DNA of 27,641 bases from an uncultured Collinsella sp. (GCA_902493515.1 CABUPE010000029.1:1-27641); one strand, 5' to 3'; shown: positions 9,201 through 16,448, counted from the stretch's first letter. Program-made: numbers and translations. The notes: a model not told the origin generated them from the sequence alone.

Positions 9201-9236
9201 AATGGGACAGGCACCTTTGTGGCGGTTTGGGCTCCA

Positions 9237-9274
9237 GCGTTTGCCCAGATAAAACCTACCAAAATAAACCTATC
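9237..9274 (-). repeat. 38-bp dispersed repeat, copy 1 (inverted relative to copy 2)
   Basis: The reverse complement reads GATAGGTTTATTTTGG, one variable base, AGGTTTTATCTGGG, one variable base, AAACGC. It matches 14046-14083 at 36 of 38 positions in the opposite orientation. Here AAAACCTACCAA (9252-9263) can also pair with TTGGCAGGTTTT (9280-9291) just downstream, forming a hairpin immediately before the LacI promoter. Confidence 0.8.
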
Positions 9275-9289
9275 CCTAATTGGCAGGTT

Positions 9290-9320
9290 TTGACACCCTA
9301 GGGGCGGGCGATGCTACAAT
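9290..9320 (+). promoter_or_regulatory. Promoter candidate of the 9356 LacI-type gene
   Basis: A consensus TTGACA (9290-9295) is followed after 19 bp by TACAAT (9315-9320). The spacing is longer than ideal. If used, transcription starts near 9327, which rules out the ATG at 9311 and supports the start at 9356. Confidence 0.5.
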
Positions 9321-9355
9321 CTGGCTTGTACTTGAAACGCATCAAAGGGGCCGCT

Positions 9356-10468
9356 ATGGCAAAGGTAAAAATCAGCGACGTCGCGCGCGAGGCAGGAGTC
9401 TCGCTGGGCACGGTATCCAACGCGCTCAACCACCCCGAAAAGCTGCGCCCCGAAACCCTTAAACTCATCAACGACACCATCAATCGCCTGGGCTACCTGC
9501 CCAACCAAAGCGCTCGTCAATTGGCAGGCGGCACCACGAAGTCCTTTGGCCTCGTCCTCCCCCGCCTCGACCACGGCTTTTCGCTCCAAATTGCCAGCGG
9601 TGCCCACAACGAGGCGCGCAAGCACGGCTATGACTTACTCATCGCCAACGCCGACAACGACGATATTCTCCAGGACCATTACCTGCGCTATTTTATGGGC
9701 ACCCAGATGTCCGGCGTCATGGTCCAGCCCATGGCGTCTCCCGACTGGCACCCCGCCATGGCCAAGATGCCCGTGCCGATCGTCTATCTGGACATCCACT
9801 GTTCCGAACCCGGTTATTACGTGGCCGCCGACAACGAGGCACAGGGGCGCATTATCGCCGAGCTCGCCATCGCCCGCGGCGCGCACCATATCACCGTTGT
9901 GGGCAGAGCTGCATTTATGCAGCTCACCCTGTGCGTGCTTGGCATTCACAAGGCCCTTGCCCTGCACCCCGATATCAAGATCGAAGTCATCGACGCCGGC
10001 GAATGGAATACCGCTGCCGACGGCTACGGCATCGGTGCCCAAATCGCCGAGCGCCCCGCGGACGAGCGCCCCGACTTCGTGGTCGGCCTCACCGACGTAC
10101 TGGCCTCGGGCGTCATCTCGGCGCTGGTCGATAAAGGCATCTCCGTCCCCGAGCAGGTCCGCGTGGCCGGCTGCGACGGCAATCCGCTCGCCTGGAGCGG
10201 GTCGGTCCCACTCACCACGGTGGCACCGCCGGGCTACGAAATTGGCCGCAAGGGCGTGCAGCTCCTCATGGAGCAAATCGAGAACAAGCCCGCCGCCAAG
10301 ACCAAACGCGTCCGCATCGGCTCCGCCGCGCGCACCGTCACCGCGGTCACGGCCATCGAGGACATCAACCGCCAAGAACTCGTGCGGCCGTTCCTGCTGG
10401 AACGCGCCAGCACTCAGGCAAGCAGCCAGGCCGAAGCCACCGCCATCAACCTGGGCGCCTACCTGTAG
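9356..10468 (+). CDS. LacI/GalR-family transcriptional regulator
   Basis: A 370-residue regulator. The N-terminal helix-turn-helix (about 3-50: KISDVAREAGVSLGTVSNAL) and the hinge helix (SARQLAGG region) are canonical. A periplasmic-binding-protein-like effector domain follows (60-335); it probably binds a sugar or nucleoside. A C-terminal tail of about 35 residues (Ala/Gln/Ser-rich) extends past the usual LacI end. The start at 9356 is chosen by AAAGGGG upstream and by the promoter position. No transport or catabolic gene adjoins it: the IS110 element lies upstream and a strong terminator closes it downstream. Its target is therefore elsewhere, or the IS separated it from a former neighbour. 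Confidence 0.9.
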   Translation: MAKVKISDVAREAGVSLGTVSNALNHPEKLRPETLKLINDTINRLGYLPNQSARQLAGGTTKSFGLVLPRLDHGFSLQIASGAHNEARKHGYDLLIANADNDDILQDHYLRYFMGTQMSGVMVQPMASPDWHPAMAKMPVPIVYLDIHCSEPGYYVAADNEAQGRIIAELAIARGAHHITVVGRAAFMQLTLCVLGIHKALALHPDIKIEVIDAGEWNTAADGYGIGAQIAERPADERPDFVVGLTDVLASGVISALVDKGISVPEQVRVAGCDGNPLAWSGSVPLTTVAPPGYEIGRKGVQLLMEQIENKPAAKTKRVRIGSAARTVTAVTAIEDINRQELVRPFLLERASTQASSQAEATAINLGAYL

Positions 10469-10469
10469 T

Positions 10470-10511
10470 AAAAAGCGCCACAGCGGAAACAGCCCCGCTG
10501 TGGCGCTTTTT
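10470..10511. terminator. Strong terminator after the LacI-type gene
   Basis: AAAAAGCGCCACAGCGG (10470-10486) pairs without mismatch with CCGCTGTGGCGCTTTTT (10495-10511) around an 8-base loop. The A and T runs at the base allow termination on either strand; its use for the plus-strand LacI gene, 2 bp upstream, is clear. Confidence 0.92.
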
Positions 10512-10555
10512 ACTGGCCCCACGCCCATTAGCCAAGGCTACAGCTACGGATATTT

Positions 10556-10657
10556 ATGGAATGCAATCCATATTTTCATGAATTATTTTGATAAAATGGA
10601 TTCGGTTCCATATTTTTTGTAATTTCATAAGAATATTGATTTTGCTCCAATGTTTTC
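10556..10657 (+). promoter_or_regulatory. AT-rich promoter region with three 40-bp-phased repeats
   Basis: The units start at 10556, 10596 and 10636. The first two each contain ATGGA, a 6-base spacer, then TCCATATTTT; the third is degenerate (TTGAT..CCAATGTTTT). The 40-bp period places each unit on nearly the same face of the helix. The region is much more AT-rich than anything around it and leads straight into the ATPase gene, so it probably holds its promoter and repressor or nucleoid-protein sites. Confidence 0.6.
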
Positions 10658-10676
10658 AGAACCAGGGAGAGGCTTT

Positions 10677-11882
10677 ATGGATTTGATTGACCGCAAACAG
10701 TACCTCGACTGGCTCATTTCGTGGAAAGACTCGCATGTTATCAAGGTCGTTTCGGGCGTGCGTAGGTCCGGTAAATCGAAGCTATTCGAGATTTACCGTG
10801 GTCATTTGCGCGACCATGGAACCACAGATGCCCAGGTTATATCCCTCAACTTTGAAGATCTGGAGTTCGAGTCTCTTACGTCGTATAGAGCACTCTACGA
10901 CTACGTTTCCGCCAGACTCGTCCCCGATAAGATGAACTACGTTTTTCTGGACGAGATACAGCATGTCGAGCACTTCGAAAAAGCCGTCGACAGCCTGTTT
11001 ATCAAAGACAATGTCGATCTCTACATAACCGGTTCCAACGCCTATCTGCTCTCGAGCGAGCTGGCAACCTTACTATCCGGTCGCTACGTAGAGCTCAAGA
11101 TGCTGCCCCTCTCCTTTAAAGAGTTTTGCTCGGCAAAAACCAATGGCGGAAAGGCTCCTACCCAGCTGTTTGACGAGTACATCACCCGGGGCTCCTTTCC
11201 CTTTATCGCCGAAACGGGTATCCAGGGCTCCCAGGCGCGCGATTACCTTATGAGCCTCTACGACACCATAGTCATACGCGACGTTATCGAACGCCTGAAG
11301 GTCTCGGACGTCTCGACCCTGCGCGATATCACCAAGTTCCTACTCCATAACGTCGGAAGTCGAATCTCGGTTAAAAAAAACTCCGATACGCTCTCGTCCA
11401 ACGGCAACAAAACCGACCAGAAAACCGTCGCCAAGTACCTCAAAGGCCTAACAGACAGTCTCGTGCTGTATTCAGCGCCGCGCTACAACGTACGCGGTCG
11501 ACAGCTTCTTACAACAAACGGCAAATACTACGCCGTCGACCTTGGACTTAGAGGCGCTCTCGTCAAAACTCAGAGCAGCGACATCGGTCATATCCTCGAA
11601 AATGTTGTCTATCTCGAGCTCCTACGCCGCGGATACGACGTCTACGTGGGCGATATCGATGATGGGGAAATCGATTTTGTTGCCCTAGGCTCAGACGAGA
11701 CGGCCTACTTTCAGGTTTCAGCCACCACGCTCGACGAAACTACCCTCAACCGCGAGCTGGCCCCCTTTAACAAAGTCCGAGACAACTATCCCAAGACACT
11801 TCTTACGCTCGACACGCTATTTGCTGACGCAAACTACGAAGGAGTTCGCAAGCGCAACGTAATCGACTGGCTCTTGGAGTAA
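10677..11882 (+). CDS. AAA+ ATPase with C-terminal DUF4143
   Basis: A 401-residue protein of the AAA_14/DUF4143 type, common in gut bacteria and archaea. Walker A is GVRRSGKS (27-34), Walker B YVFLDEIQ (88-95), and YITGSNAYLL near 115-125 acts as sensor 1 with the typical SGRY after it. The C-terminal domain (about 190-345) ends in a nuclease-like core: ENVVYLELLRRGYDV, then GEIDFVA and YFQVS, the acidic-then-Gln pattern of PD-(D/E)XK-like folds. The cellular role of the family is not settled; some members are discussed as toxin- or defence-like and as mobile genes. The start at 10677 has GGGAGAGG before it. The gene looks lower in GC than the flanks and its upstream region is AT-rich, which suggests acquisition by transfer. 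Confidence 0.9.
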   Translation: MDLIDRKQYLDWLISWKDSHVIKVVSGVRRSGKSKLFEIYRGHLRDHGTTDAQVISLNFEDLEFESLTSYRALYDYVSARLVPDKMNYVFLDEIQHVEHFEKAVDSLFIKDNVDLYITGSNAYLLSSELATLLSGRYVELKMLPLSFKEFCSAKTNGGKAPTQLFDEYITRGSFPFIAETGIQGSQARDYLMSLYDTIVIRDVIERLKVSDVSTLRDITKFLLHNVGSRISVKKNSDTLSSNGNKTDQKTVAKYLKGLTDSLVLYSAPRYNVRGRQLLTTNGKYYAVDLGLRGALVKTQSSDIGHILENVVYLELLRRGYDVYVGDIDDGEIDFVALGSDETAYFQVSATTLDETTLNRELAPFNKVRDNYPKTLLTLDTLFADANYEGVRKRNVIDWLLE

Positions 11883-11947
11883 CTCGTAACGTCCAAAGCC
11901 CCGCCGACCCCTTGCCAAGGCAGCTGCCTCGGTCGCTTAAAGCACAA

Positions 11948-11996
11948 AGCCCCTCTTATCGGCCAAAACTGTAGTCTAGGCGAGATAAGAGGGGCT
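11948..11996. terminator. Hairpin after the ATPase gene
   Basis: AGCCCCTCTTATC (11948-11960) pairs perfectly with GATAAGAGGGGCT (11984-11996), 13 bp with a 23-base loop. T-rich sequence follows only weakly (TTTGTGCTTT on the minus side), so this may be a minus-strand terminator or a stability element. Confidence 0.5.
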
Positions 11997-12080
11997 GGCT
12001 GTATCGACGCTTCCGCGCGGGCGTCGTCGTCACCGCTAGCGGCAGACAACGTCCACGGGCACGTTCAGAATCTTGGATAT

Positions 12081-12116
12081 AGATGCGGCCACCCGGCTAA
12101 GCGGTTGGCCGCATCT
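12081..12116. terminator. Hairpin between the ATPase and HAD genes
   Basis: AGATGCGGCCA (12081-12091) pairs with TGGCCGCATCT (12106-12116), 11 bp. On the plus strand TTT follows; on the minus strand it lies 35 bp beyond the HAD stop codon. It probably serves the converging ends of the two genes. Confidence 0.5.
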
Positions 12117-12150
12117 TTAGAATGCTATTGAAATGGCTCGGGCGCAAACG

Positions 12151-12801
12151 CTAGCGCACGGCCTTGACCGCCGCCGTCAGATCGAACAACGAATCGAGCA
12201 CGGCCTCGCAGCCATCTACCACGTCCTGCGGCAGCGGCACGATATCGGGAACAGCAAAGACATGGCAGCCGGCCGTGATGCCCGAGACGCAGCCGTTGCG
12301 CGAATCCTCGACCACAGCGCATTCCTCGGGGGCAAAGCCCGCGCGCTCGCAGGCAAGCAGATACATCTCGGGATCGGGCTTGCCGTGCACGACGTCCTCG
12401 CCGCAAGTCACCGTCTCAAACTTGTTAAAGAGGCCGACCATCTTAAGGTTGCGCTCGGCCGTAACGAGGCGCGACGACGTTGCAAGGCCCACGTGATAGC
12501 CCGCAGCCAGCAGGTCGTCTATGCACTCGGCAGCGCCGGCCTTAAGCTCCAGATCGGTCTTGACCATCTCGTCGCGAATCTCCTTGTGGCGATGATAGAG
12601 CGCCTCGGCGGTTTCTCTGCTGCCGTAATGCGCCTCAAGGATGTCCATGACATCGGGCAGTGTGCGACCGATAAACTGATGAATCAGCGTGTCATCAATC
12701 GCAACGCCCAGCTCAGCAGCGGGCGCTTTCCATGCCTTGATGCCCAGACGCTCGGTATCGACCAGCGTTCCGTCCATGTCAAAAATAACAGCCTTAATCA
12801 T
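12151..12801 (-). CDS. HAD-superfamily hydrolase, beta-phosphoglucomutase-like
   Basis: A 216-residue HAD enzyme of subfamily I with a helical cap. Motif I is DMDGTLVDTE (residues 8-17), whose first Asp forms the phospho-enzyme; motif II is the Ser/Thr of LATSSR; motif III is the Lys of GKPDPEMYL; motif IV is VVEDSRNG. Those are the signatures shared by beta-phosphoglucomutase, 2-deoxyglucose-6-phosphatase and sugar-phosphate phosphatases. Substrate cannot be assigned from motifs alone. The start at 12801 (MIKAVIFDMDG) is preceded by GGGGGA; extension to 12840 adds nothing family-like. It is divergent from larE across a short AT-rich region and stands alone. Confidence 0.88.
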   Translation of the reverse strand: MIKAVIFDMDGTLVDTERLGIKAWKAPAAELGVAIDDTLIHQFIGRTLPDVMDILEAHYGSRETAEALYHRHKEIRDEMVKTDLELKAGAAECIDDLLAAGYHVGLATSSRLVTAERNLKMVGLFNKFETVTCGEDVVHGKPDPEMYLLACERAGFAPEECAVVEDSRNGCVSGITAGCHVFAVPDIVPLPQDVVDGCEAVLDSLFDLTAAVKAVR

Positions 12802-12912
12802 ATCGGTCCCCCATCGCTTCGTGCTGCTGTACCACCGCAACTTTACCGCACTTTACAACTTGTATATAACGTATATAGCATATTGCACTTTCGTTACATA
12901 GGTAGAAATCTT

Positions 12913-12940
12913 ATGACAAGCAGCCCGGTAGGATTATAGT
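12913..12940 (+). promoter_or_regulatory. larE promoter candidate
   Basis: ATGACA (12913-12918), a 16-bp spacer and TATAGT (12935-12940) lie 34 bp before the larE start. The AT-rich stretch before it (12855-12895, TATATAACGTATATA) may hold the HAD promoter or a shared operator. Confidence 0.5.
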
Positions 12941-12974
12941 TTTCGACCGAGTACTCAATGGCAAGGATCGTTTC

Positions 12975-13853
12975 ATGTTTTCAGACACCACCGCACCTGC
13001 AGAGGAGCTTCAGGGCAAACTCGCAGCGCTCGAGCAGCTGCTTTTGGCATATGGACGCGTCGCCATCGGCTTTTCCGGTGGCGTCGACAGCAGCTTTTTG
13101 GCAGCGGTCTGCGCCCGCATCATGCCTGCCAGCACCCTTCTCGTTCACCTCACCACGCCGCTCATCGGCACGCCCGAGCAGGCTTCGTTTGAGCGGTCCG
13201 TTGACGGGCAAGCCGAAGAAGGGCCGCATTTTAAGCTCCCTGTGCTCAACCTTTCGGTCGATCAGCTGCAGCTCCCCCAAGTAGCCTGCAACGATGCCGA
13301 CCGCTGCTACCACTGCAAGCACGCCGGCTTTACCGCTATCGTCAACCACGCCAAGTCGCTCGGCTTTCCCACCGTCATCGATGGCAGCAATGCAAGCGAT
13401 CGCGGTGACTACCGCCCTGGCATGCGCGCGGCAGAAGAGCTCGGCGTACGCTCGCCGCTTATGGAGGTCGGCTTTACCAAGGACGAAGAGCGCGAGCTGC
13501 TGCGCGCATGGGGCTATCCCGTTTGGAACCTTCCGGCGGGAGCCTGTCTTGCCACGCGCGTTCCCACGGGCGAGGAGCTTACGCGTGAAAAGGTCGATTT
13601 AATCCGCGCCTGCGAGGATTACCTACACGATCTTGACCTGGCTCAGGTCCGCGCACGCCTGCTCGGCGGCTGCATGCATATCGAAGCCGCTCCTGCAGAT
13701 GTCACTAAGATTGCCGCTCTCGGCGGTACCGCCGTCGACGCTGAAGGCAAGACCCCGCTGCCCGCCGCCATCGAGTCCGCGCTGCGCGAGCTGGGCTGCG
13801 ACCACATCTCCCCCGAGGTCACCCCCTACATCCACGGCAACATGAATCTTTAA
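12975..13853 (+). CDS. larE: LarE-type ATP-dependent sulfur transferase
   Basis: A 292-residue PP-loop enzyme. LarE adenylates and then thiolates the carboxylates of the pyridinium precursor of nickel-pincer nucleotide, the cofactor of lactate racemase and its relatives. The PP-loop SGGVDSS is at residues 34-40. Cys111 and Cys114 (RCYHCK) and Cys191 (GACLATRVP) form the three-cysteine set known from LarE homologues that bind an iron-sulfur cluster and can act catalytically, unlike the single-Cys sacrificial type. The binding site is AAGGA nine bases upstream. No larA, larB or larC lies in the window, so partners must be elsewhere, or the enzyme serves another thiolation. The stop codon directly abuts the second copy of the structured element. 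Confidence 0.88.
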   Translation: MFSDTTAPAEELQGKLAALEQLLLAYGRVAIGFSGGVDSSFLAAVCARIMPASTLLVHLTTPLIGTPEQASFERSVDGQAEEGPHFKLPVLNLSVDQLQLPQVACNDADRCYHCKHAGFTAIVNHAKSLGFPTVIDGSNASDRGDYRPGMRAAEELGVRSPLMEVGFTKDEERELLRAWGYPVWNLPAGACLATRVPTGEELTREKVDLIRACEDYLHDLDLAQVRARLLGGCMHIEAAPADVTKIAALGGTAVDAEGKTPLPAAIESALRELGCDHISPEVTPYIHGNMNL

Positions 13854-13996
13854 GTTACGCCGTTTTACAAACGGCGTAACCGCTCGGCGCTGCGCAGGCC
13901 CCGGGCACGGCAATCTGACGTTCAACTGCGCGGGCGCGACCAAAAGGTCAGCGCCCGCTTGTTTCACGTCACCTTGCCGCACCCGGAACCTGCTCG
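13854..13996 (+). repeat. Structured dispersed element, copy 2 (hairpin plus 100-bp quasi-palindrome)
   Basis: It starts at the base after the larE stop. A 12-bp hairpin (GTTACGCCGTTT 13854-13865 / AAACGGCGTAAC 13869-13880) is followed by a 100-bp quasi-palindrome at 13894-13993. Its arms are GCAGG/CCTGC, CCGGG/CCCGG, CGGCAA/TTGCCG, TGACGT/ACGTCA and an apical hairpin (13930-13941 / 13946-13958, loop AAAA, bulged A). The stems are separated by 2-nt symmetric loops exactly as in copy 1. By eye 78 of 100 positions match copy 1 with no indel, and seven base pairs differ on both sides in a compensating way. Confidence 0.85.
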
Positions 13997-14045
13997 CTCG
14001 CGTATGCTCGACCTGAACCACATAAATTGCCACCTTCCAAATGGA

Positions 14046-14083
14046 GATAGGTTTATTTTGGCAGGTTTTATCTGGGGAAACGC
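14046..14083 (+). repeat. 38-bp dispersed repeat, copy 2
   Basis: This matches the reverse complement of 9237-9274 at 36 of 38 positions. It lies between the structured element and the terminator at 14088, with no gene following on the plus strand, so a promoter role here is unlikely. Confidence 0.8.
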
Positions 14084-14087
14084 AAGC

Positions 14088-14122
14088 AGGGCCGCAACGT
14101 CGTATGGCGTTGCGGCCCTTTT
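14088..14122 (+). terminator. Plus-strand terminator facing the PTS operon end
   Basis: AGGGCCGCAACG (14088-14099) pairs with CGTTGCGGCCCT (14108-14119), 12 bp with an 8-base loop, then a four-T run. It would end transcription coming through larE and the structured element. No separate T-run serves the minus-strand operon that ends at 14163. Confidence 0.8.
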
Positions 14123-14162
14123 CCTTGGAGAAGGATCGATTGATTGAGCGGGAGGGTTATAC

Positions 14163-14615
14163 CTACCCCTCGAGCCCGGCGTTAATAAGCTCCGCAATCT
14201 CAACAGGATCGGTGCTCGCGCGTACCTTATCGCGGAAGCCGGCGTCCATCAGCATCACGGCAGCCTTGGAAAGCAGACGCAGATGCGTGGTTCCAGCTTC
14301 GCCGGCGGGCACGTACAACGCAAGCGCGACATCAACGGGCACGCCGTCAAAGCTCGGCCACTCGACAGGCTCGGCCAGCTTGAGCACGGCAACGCCCGGC
14401 GTATGGATCGCGTCACTCTTGGCATGCGGGACGGCAAAACCGGCGACAAGGCCCGTCTCGGCCTCGTTTTCGCGAGCGATAAAGGCAGCCTCGACGGCAG
14501 AGGCATCGTCGGCAAAGCCAAGCTCAACAGCCTGCTCAGACAAATAGCGCAGCGCATCCTCGCGCGTTGCGGCAGCATGCCCAATCGTTACCTGGTTGGC
14601 AGATACAAATCCCAT
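14163..14615 (-). CDS. PTS EIIA component, fructose/mannitol type
   Basis: A 150-residue cytosolic EIIA that takes phosphate from HPr and passes it to EIIB. The phosphorylated His is His64 in GFAVPHAKSDAI, the family signature. The start at 14615 (MGFVSANQV) is set by AAGGAG eight bases upstream; the frame runs on to a GTG at 14624 without a better site. It is the last gene of the sugar operon, 12 bp after the transketolase C half. It supplies the EIIA that the IIBC protein at 18682-20154 lacks, so the two form one permease although they lie at opposite ends of the operon. Confidence 0.92.
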   Translation of the reverse strand: MGFVSANQVTIGHAAATREDALRYLSEQAVELGFADDASAVEAAFIARENEAETGLVAGFAVPHAKSDAIHTPGVAVLKLAEPVEWPSFDGVPVDVALALYVPAGEAGTTHLRLLSKAAVMLMDAGFRDKVRASTDPVEIAELINAGLEG

Positions 14616-14627
14616 GGAAAACACTCC

Positions 14628-15566
14628 TTACAACACGGACCTGACCGCGGCCTCGATACCCTCGGCGTCCAAACCGTACTTGTGCAGCAAATCGACCGCA
14701 GGGCCGGACTCGCCGTACACATCGCGCACGCCGACGCGGCGCATGGGCACCGGGTGCTGCTCCGCGAGCACCGTGGCCACAGCCTCACCAAGACCGCCGA
14801 TAATCGAATGCTCCTCTGCGGTGACCACACGGCCGGTCTTCTTGGCGCTGGCAACCACCAGACGCTCATCAAGCGGCTTGATCGTGTGCATGTTGATGAC
14901 CTCGGCGTTGATGCCATCGGCAGCGAGCGCCTCGGCTGCCTCGAGCGCCTCGGCAACCATAAGGCCACACGCGACGATCGTGACATCGGAACCCTCGCGC
15001 ACGACCACGCCGCGACCAATCTTGAACTCATAGTCCTCGTGATCGTTGATAACCGGCGTAGCCAGGCGGCCAAAACGCATGTAGACCGGTCCCTCAAATT
15101 CATACGCGGCGCGCACGCAAGCACGAGCCTCGATGTCATCGGCGGGAACGACCACCGTCATACCCGGAATCGTGCGCATGAGCGCGATGTCCTCACAGCA
15201 CTGATGCGTGGCGCCGTCTTCACCGACCGAGATGCCCGCGTGCGTGGCTCCGATTTTGACGTTGAGGTGCGGATAGCCGATGGAATTACGCACTTGCTCG
15301 TACGCACGGCCGGCGGCGAACATCGCAAAGGTGCTCGCAAAAGCAACGCGGCCCGTGGTCGCGATACCGGCGGCGAGTCCCATCAAGTTGCTCTCGGCGA
15401 TACCGGCATCGTAAAAGCGCTCAGGGCGGGCAGCCTTAAACTTACCCGTCTGCGTAGCGGCAGCCAGGTCGGCATCGAGCACCACAAAGTCATCGTGCTC
15501 ATTGCCCAGCTCGACAAGTGCCTCGCCATAGCTAACGCGCGTGGCGACTTTCTTGACCTCTGCCAT
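14628..15566 (-). CDS. Transketolase, C-terminal subunit
   Basis: A 312-residue half-transketolase with the pyrimidine-binding and C-terminal domains. GIAESNLMGLAAG carries the Glu that activates thiamine diphosphate; ATHAGISVGEDGATHQ is the substrate-channel loop with conserved His; the C-terminal domain (about 190-312) has the usual VTAEEHSIIGGLGEAV stretch. With the N-terminal subunit it makes an active enzyme that moves two-carbon units from ketose to aldose phosphates. Its ATG overlaps the stop codon of the N-terminal half by one base (TAATG), so translation is coupled and the stoichiometry is probably 1:1. Confidence 0.95.
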   Translation of the reverse strand: MAEVKKVATRVSYGEALVELGNEHDDFVVLDADLAAATQTGKFKAARPERFYDAGIAESNLMGLAAGIATTGRVAFASTFAMFAAGRAYEQVRNSIGYPHLNVKIGATHAGISVGEDGATHQCCEDIALMRTIPGMTVVVPADDIEARACVRAAYEFEGPVYMRFGRLATPVINDHEDYEFKIGRGVVVREGSDVTIVACGLMVAEALEAAEALAADGINAEVINMHTIKPLDERLVVASAKKTGRVVTAEEHSIIGGLGEAVATVLAEQHPVPMRRVGVRDVYGESGPAVDLLHKYGLDAEGIEAAVRSVL

Positions 15567-16396
15567 TAGAGCTCCTCTCCTGCTGCCGCGAGCTCGGCCA
15601 TGGCCTGCTCAAACTGTTCGTCATTGGGCGCCTTGCCATGCCAGCCAACCTGGTTCTCCATAAAGGAGACGCCTTTGCCCTTCACCGTCTCGGCGATGAT
15701 AGCGACGGGCGCGCCGGTCACCTCGCGGGCCTCGGCGAAAGCCGCCTCAATCTGCGCCATGTCGTTGCCATCGGCTAGCTCTATCACATGCCACTTAAAG
15801 GCACGGAACTTGTCCGCGAGCGGCATGGCCGAGTTGACTTCATCGATCGTGCCGTCAATCTGCAAGCCGTTGTGGTCGACGACGGCAACAAGATTGTCGA
15901 GCGCATGGTTGCCGGCAAACATGGCCGCCTCCCACACCTGGCCTTCCTCGCACTCACCGTCGCCCAGCAACGTGTAGACACGGTAGCTGTCGCCCCAGTG
16001 CTTAGCGGCAAGCGCCATTCCAACTGCAGCAGAGATGCCCTGACCGAGCGAGCCGGTGGACATATCGATGCCCGGGGTGTCGTTCATGTTGGGATGGCCC
16101 TGCAGTCGGCTGCCAATATGGCGGAGCGTCTCGAGCTCTTCGACGGGAAAATAGCCGCGATTTGCCAACACCGAATACAGGCCCGGCGCCGCGTGACCCT
16201 TGGAGAGCACAAAGCGGTCGCGATCGGCCCTGTGAGGGTCGGCAGGATCGATATTCATTTCCTCAAAGTACAGATAGGTCATGATGTCGGCAGCGCCGAG
16301 CGATCCACCCGGATGTCCCGACTTAGCCGCGTGAACCGCGGTCACGACACCCTTCCTGACCTCATTGGCGACCTTCGCCAGCTCCTGGTTGGTCAT
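15566..16396 (-). CDS. Transketolase, N-terminal subunit
   Basis: A 276-residue half-transketolase that binds the diphosphate of thiamine diphosphate. KSGHPGGSLGAADIM near residue 27 and HAAPGLY hold the substrate and cofactor His residues; GDGECEEGQVWEAAMFAGNH through DHNGLQIDG is the GDG...N motif that binds the metal-diphosphate. The start at 16396 (MTNQELAKVA) follows GAGAGGAA; upstream extension has no family similarity. Split transketolases like this are common in Firmicutes, Archaea and some actinobacteria, often inside sugar operons. A small hairpin (16420-16448) lies in the 63-bp gap to the transaldolase gene. Confidence 0.95.
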   Translation of the reverse strand: MTNQELAKVANEVRKGVVTAVHAAKSGHPGGSLGAADIMTYLYFEEMNIDPADPHRADRDRFVLSKGHAAPGLYSVLANRGYFPVEELETLRHIGSRLQGHPNMNDTPGIDMSTGSLGQGISAAVGMALAAKHWGDSYRVYTLLGDGECEEGQVWEAAMFAGNHALDNLVAVVDHNGLQIDGTIDEVNSAMPLADKFRAFKWHVIELADGNDMAQIEAAFAEAREVTGAPVAIIAETVKGKGVSFMENQVGWHGKAPNDEQFEQAMAELAAAGEEL

Positions 16397-16419
16397 ACGA
16401 ATTCCTCTCTTGAGAACAA

Positions 16420-16448
16420 CCCCGGCACCGGATGACGCGATGCCGGGG
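16420..16448 (-). other. Intercistronic hairpin before transketolase N half
   Basis: CCCCGGCA (16420-16427) pairs with TGCCGGGG (16441-16448). No T-run follows, so it is more likely an mRNA-stability or processing element than a terminator. Confidence 0.5.

Larger units (their letters stand above)
7660..9203 (-). mobile_element. IS110-family insertion sequence, about 1.54 kb
   Basis: The element contains one DEDD transposase gene and about 270 bp of GC-rich non-coding DNA on the transposase 5-prime side, as IS110-group elements do; I see no terminal inverted repeats, also as expected. The edges are inferred from the flanks. GCCCAAACCACCAC (7646-7659) on the left is complementary at 13 of 14 positions to GTGGCGGTTTGGGC (9219-9232) on the right. 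The sequence from 9204 (GGGACAGGCACCTTTGTGG) resumes the hairpin type seen intact at 5541-5577. The exact junctions may be off by several bases, since about 5 bp of the expected left arm (AAAGG) are absent. Confidence 0.75.

Noticed and set aside
7745..9202. 485-residue plus-strand frame through the IS element
   Set aside because: The minus strand encodes an intact IS110 transposase with all motifs; the plus frame is Arg/Pro-rich shadow.
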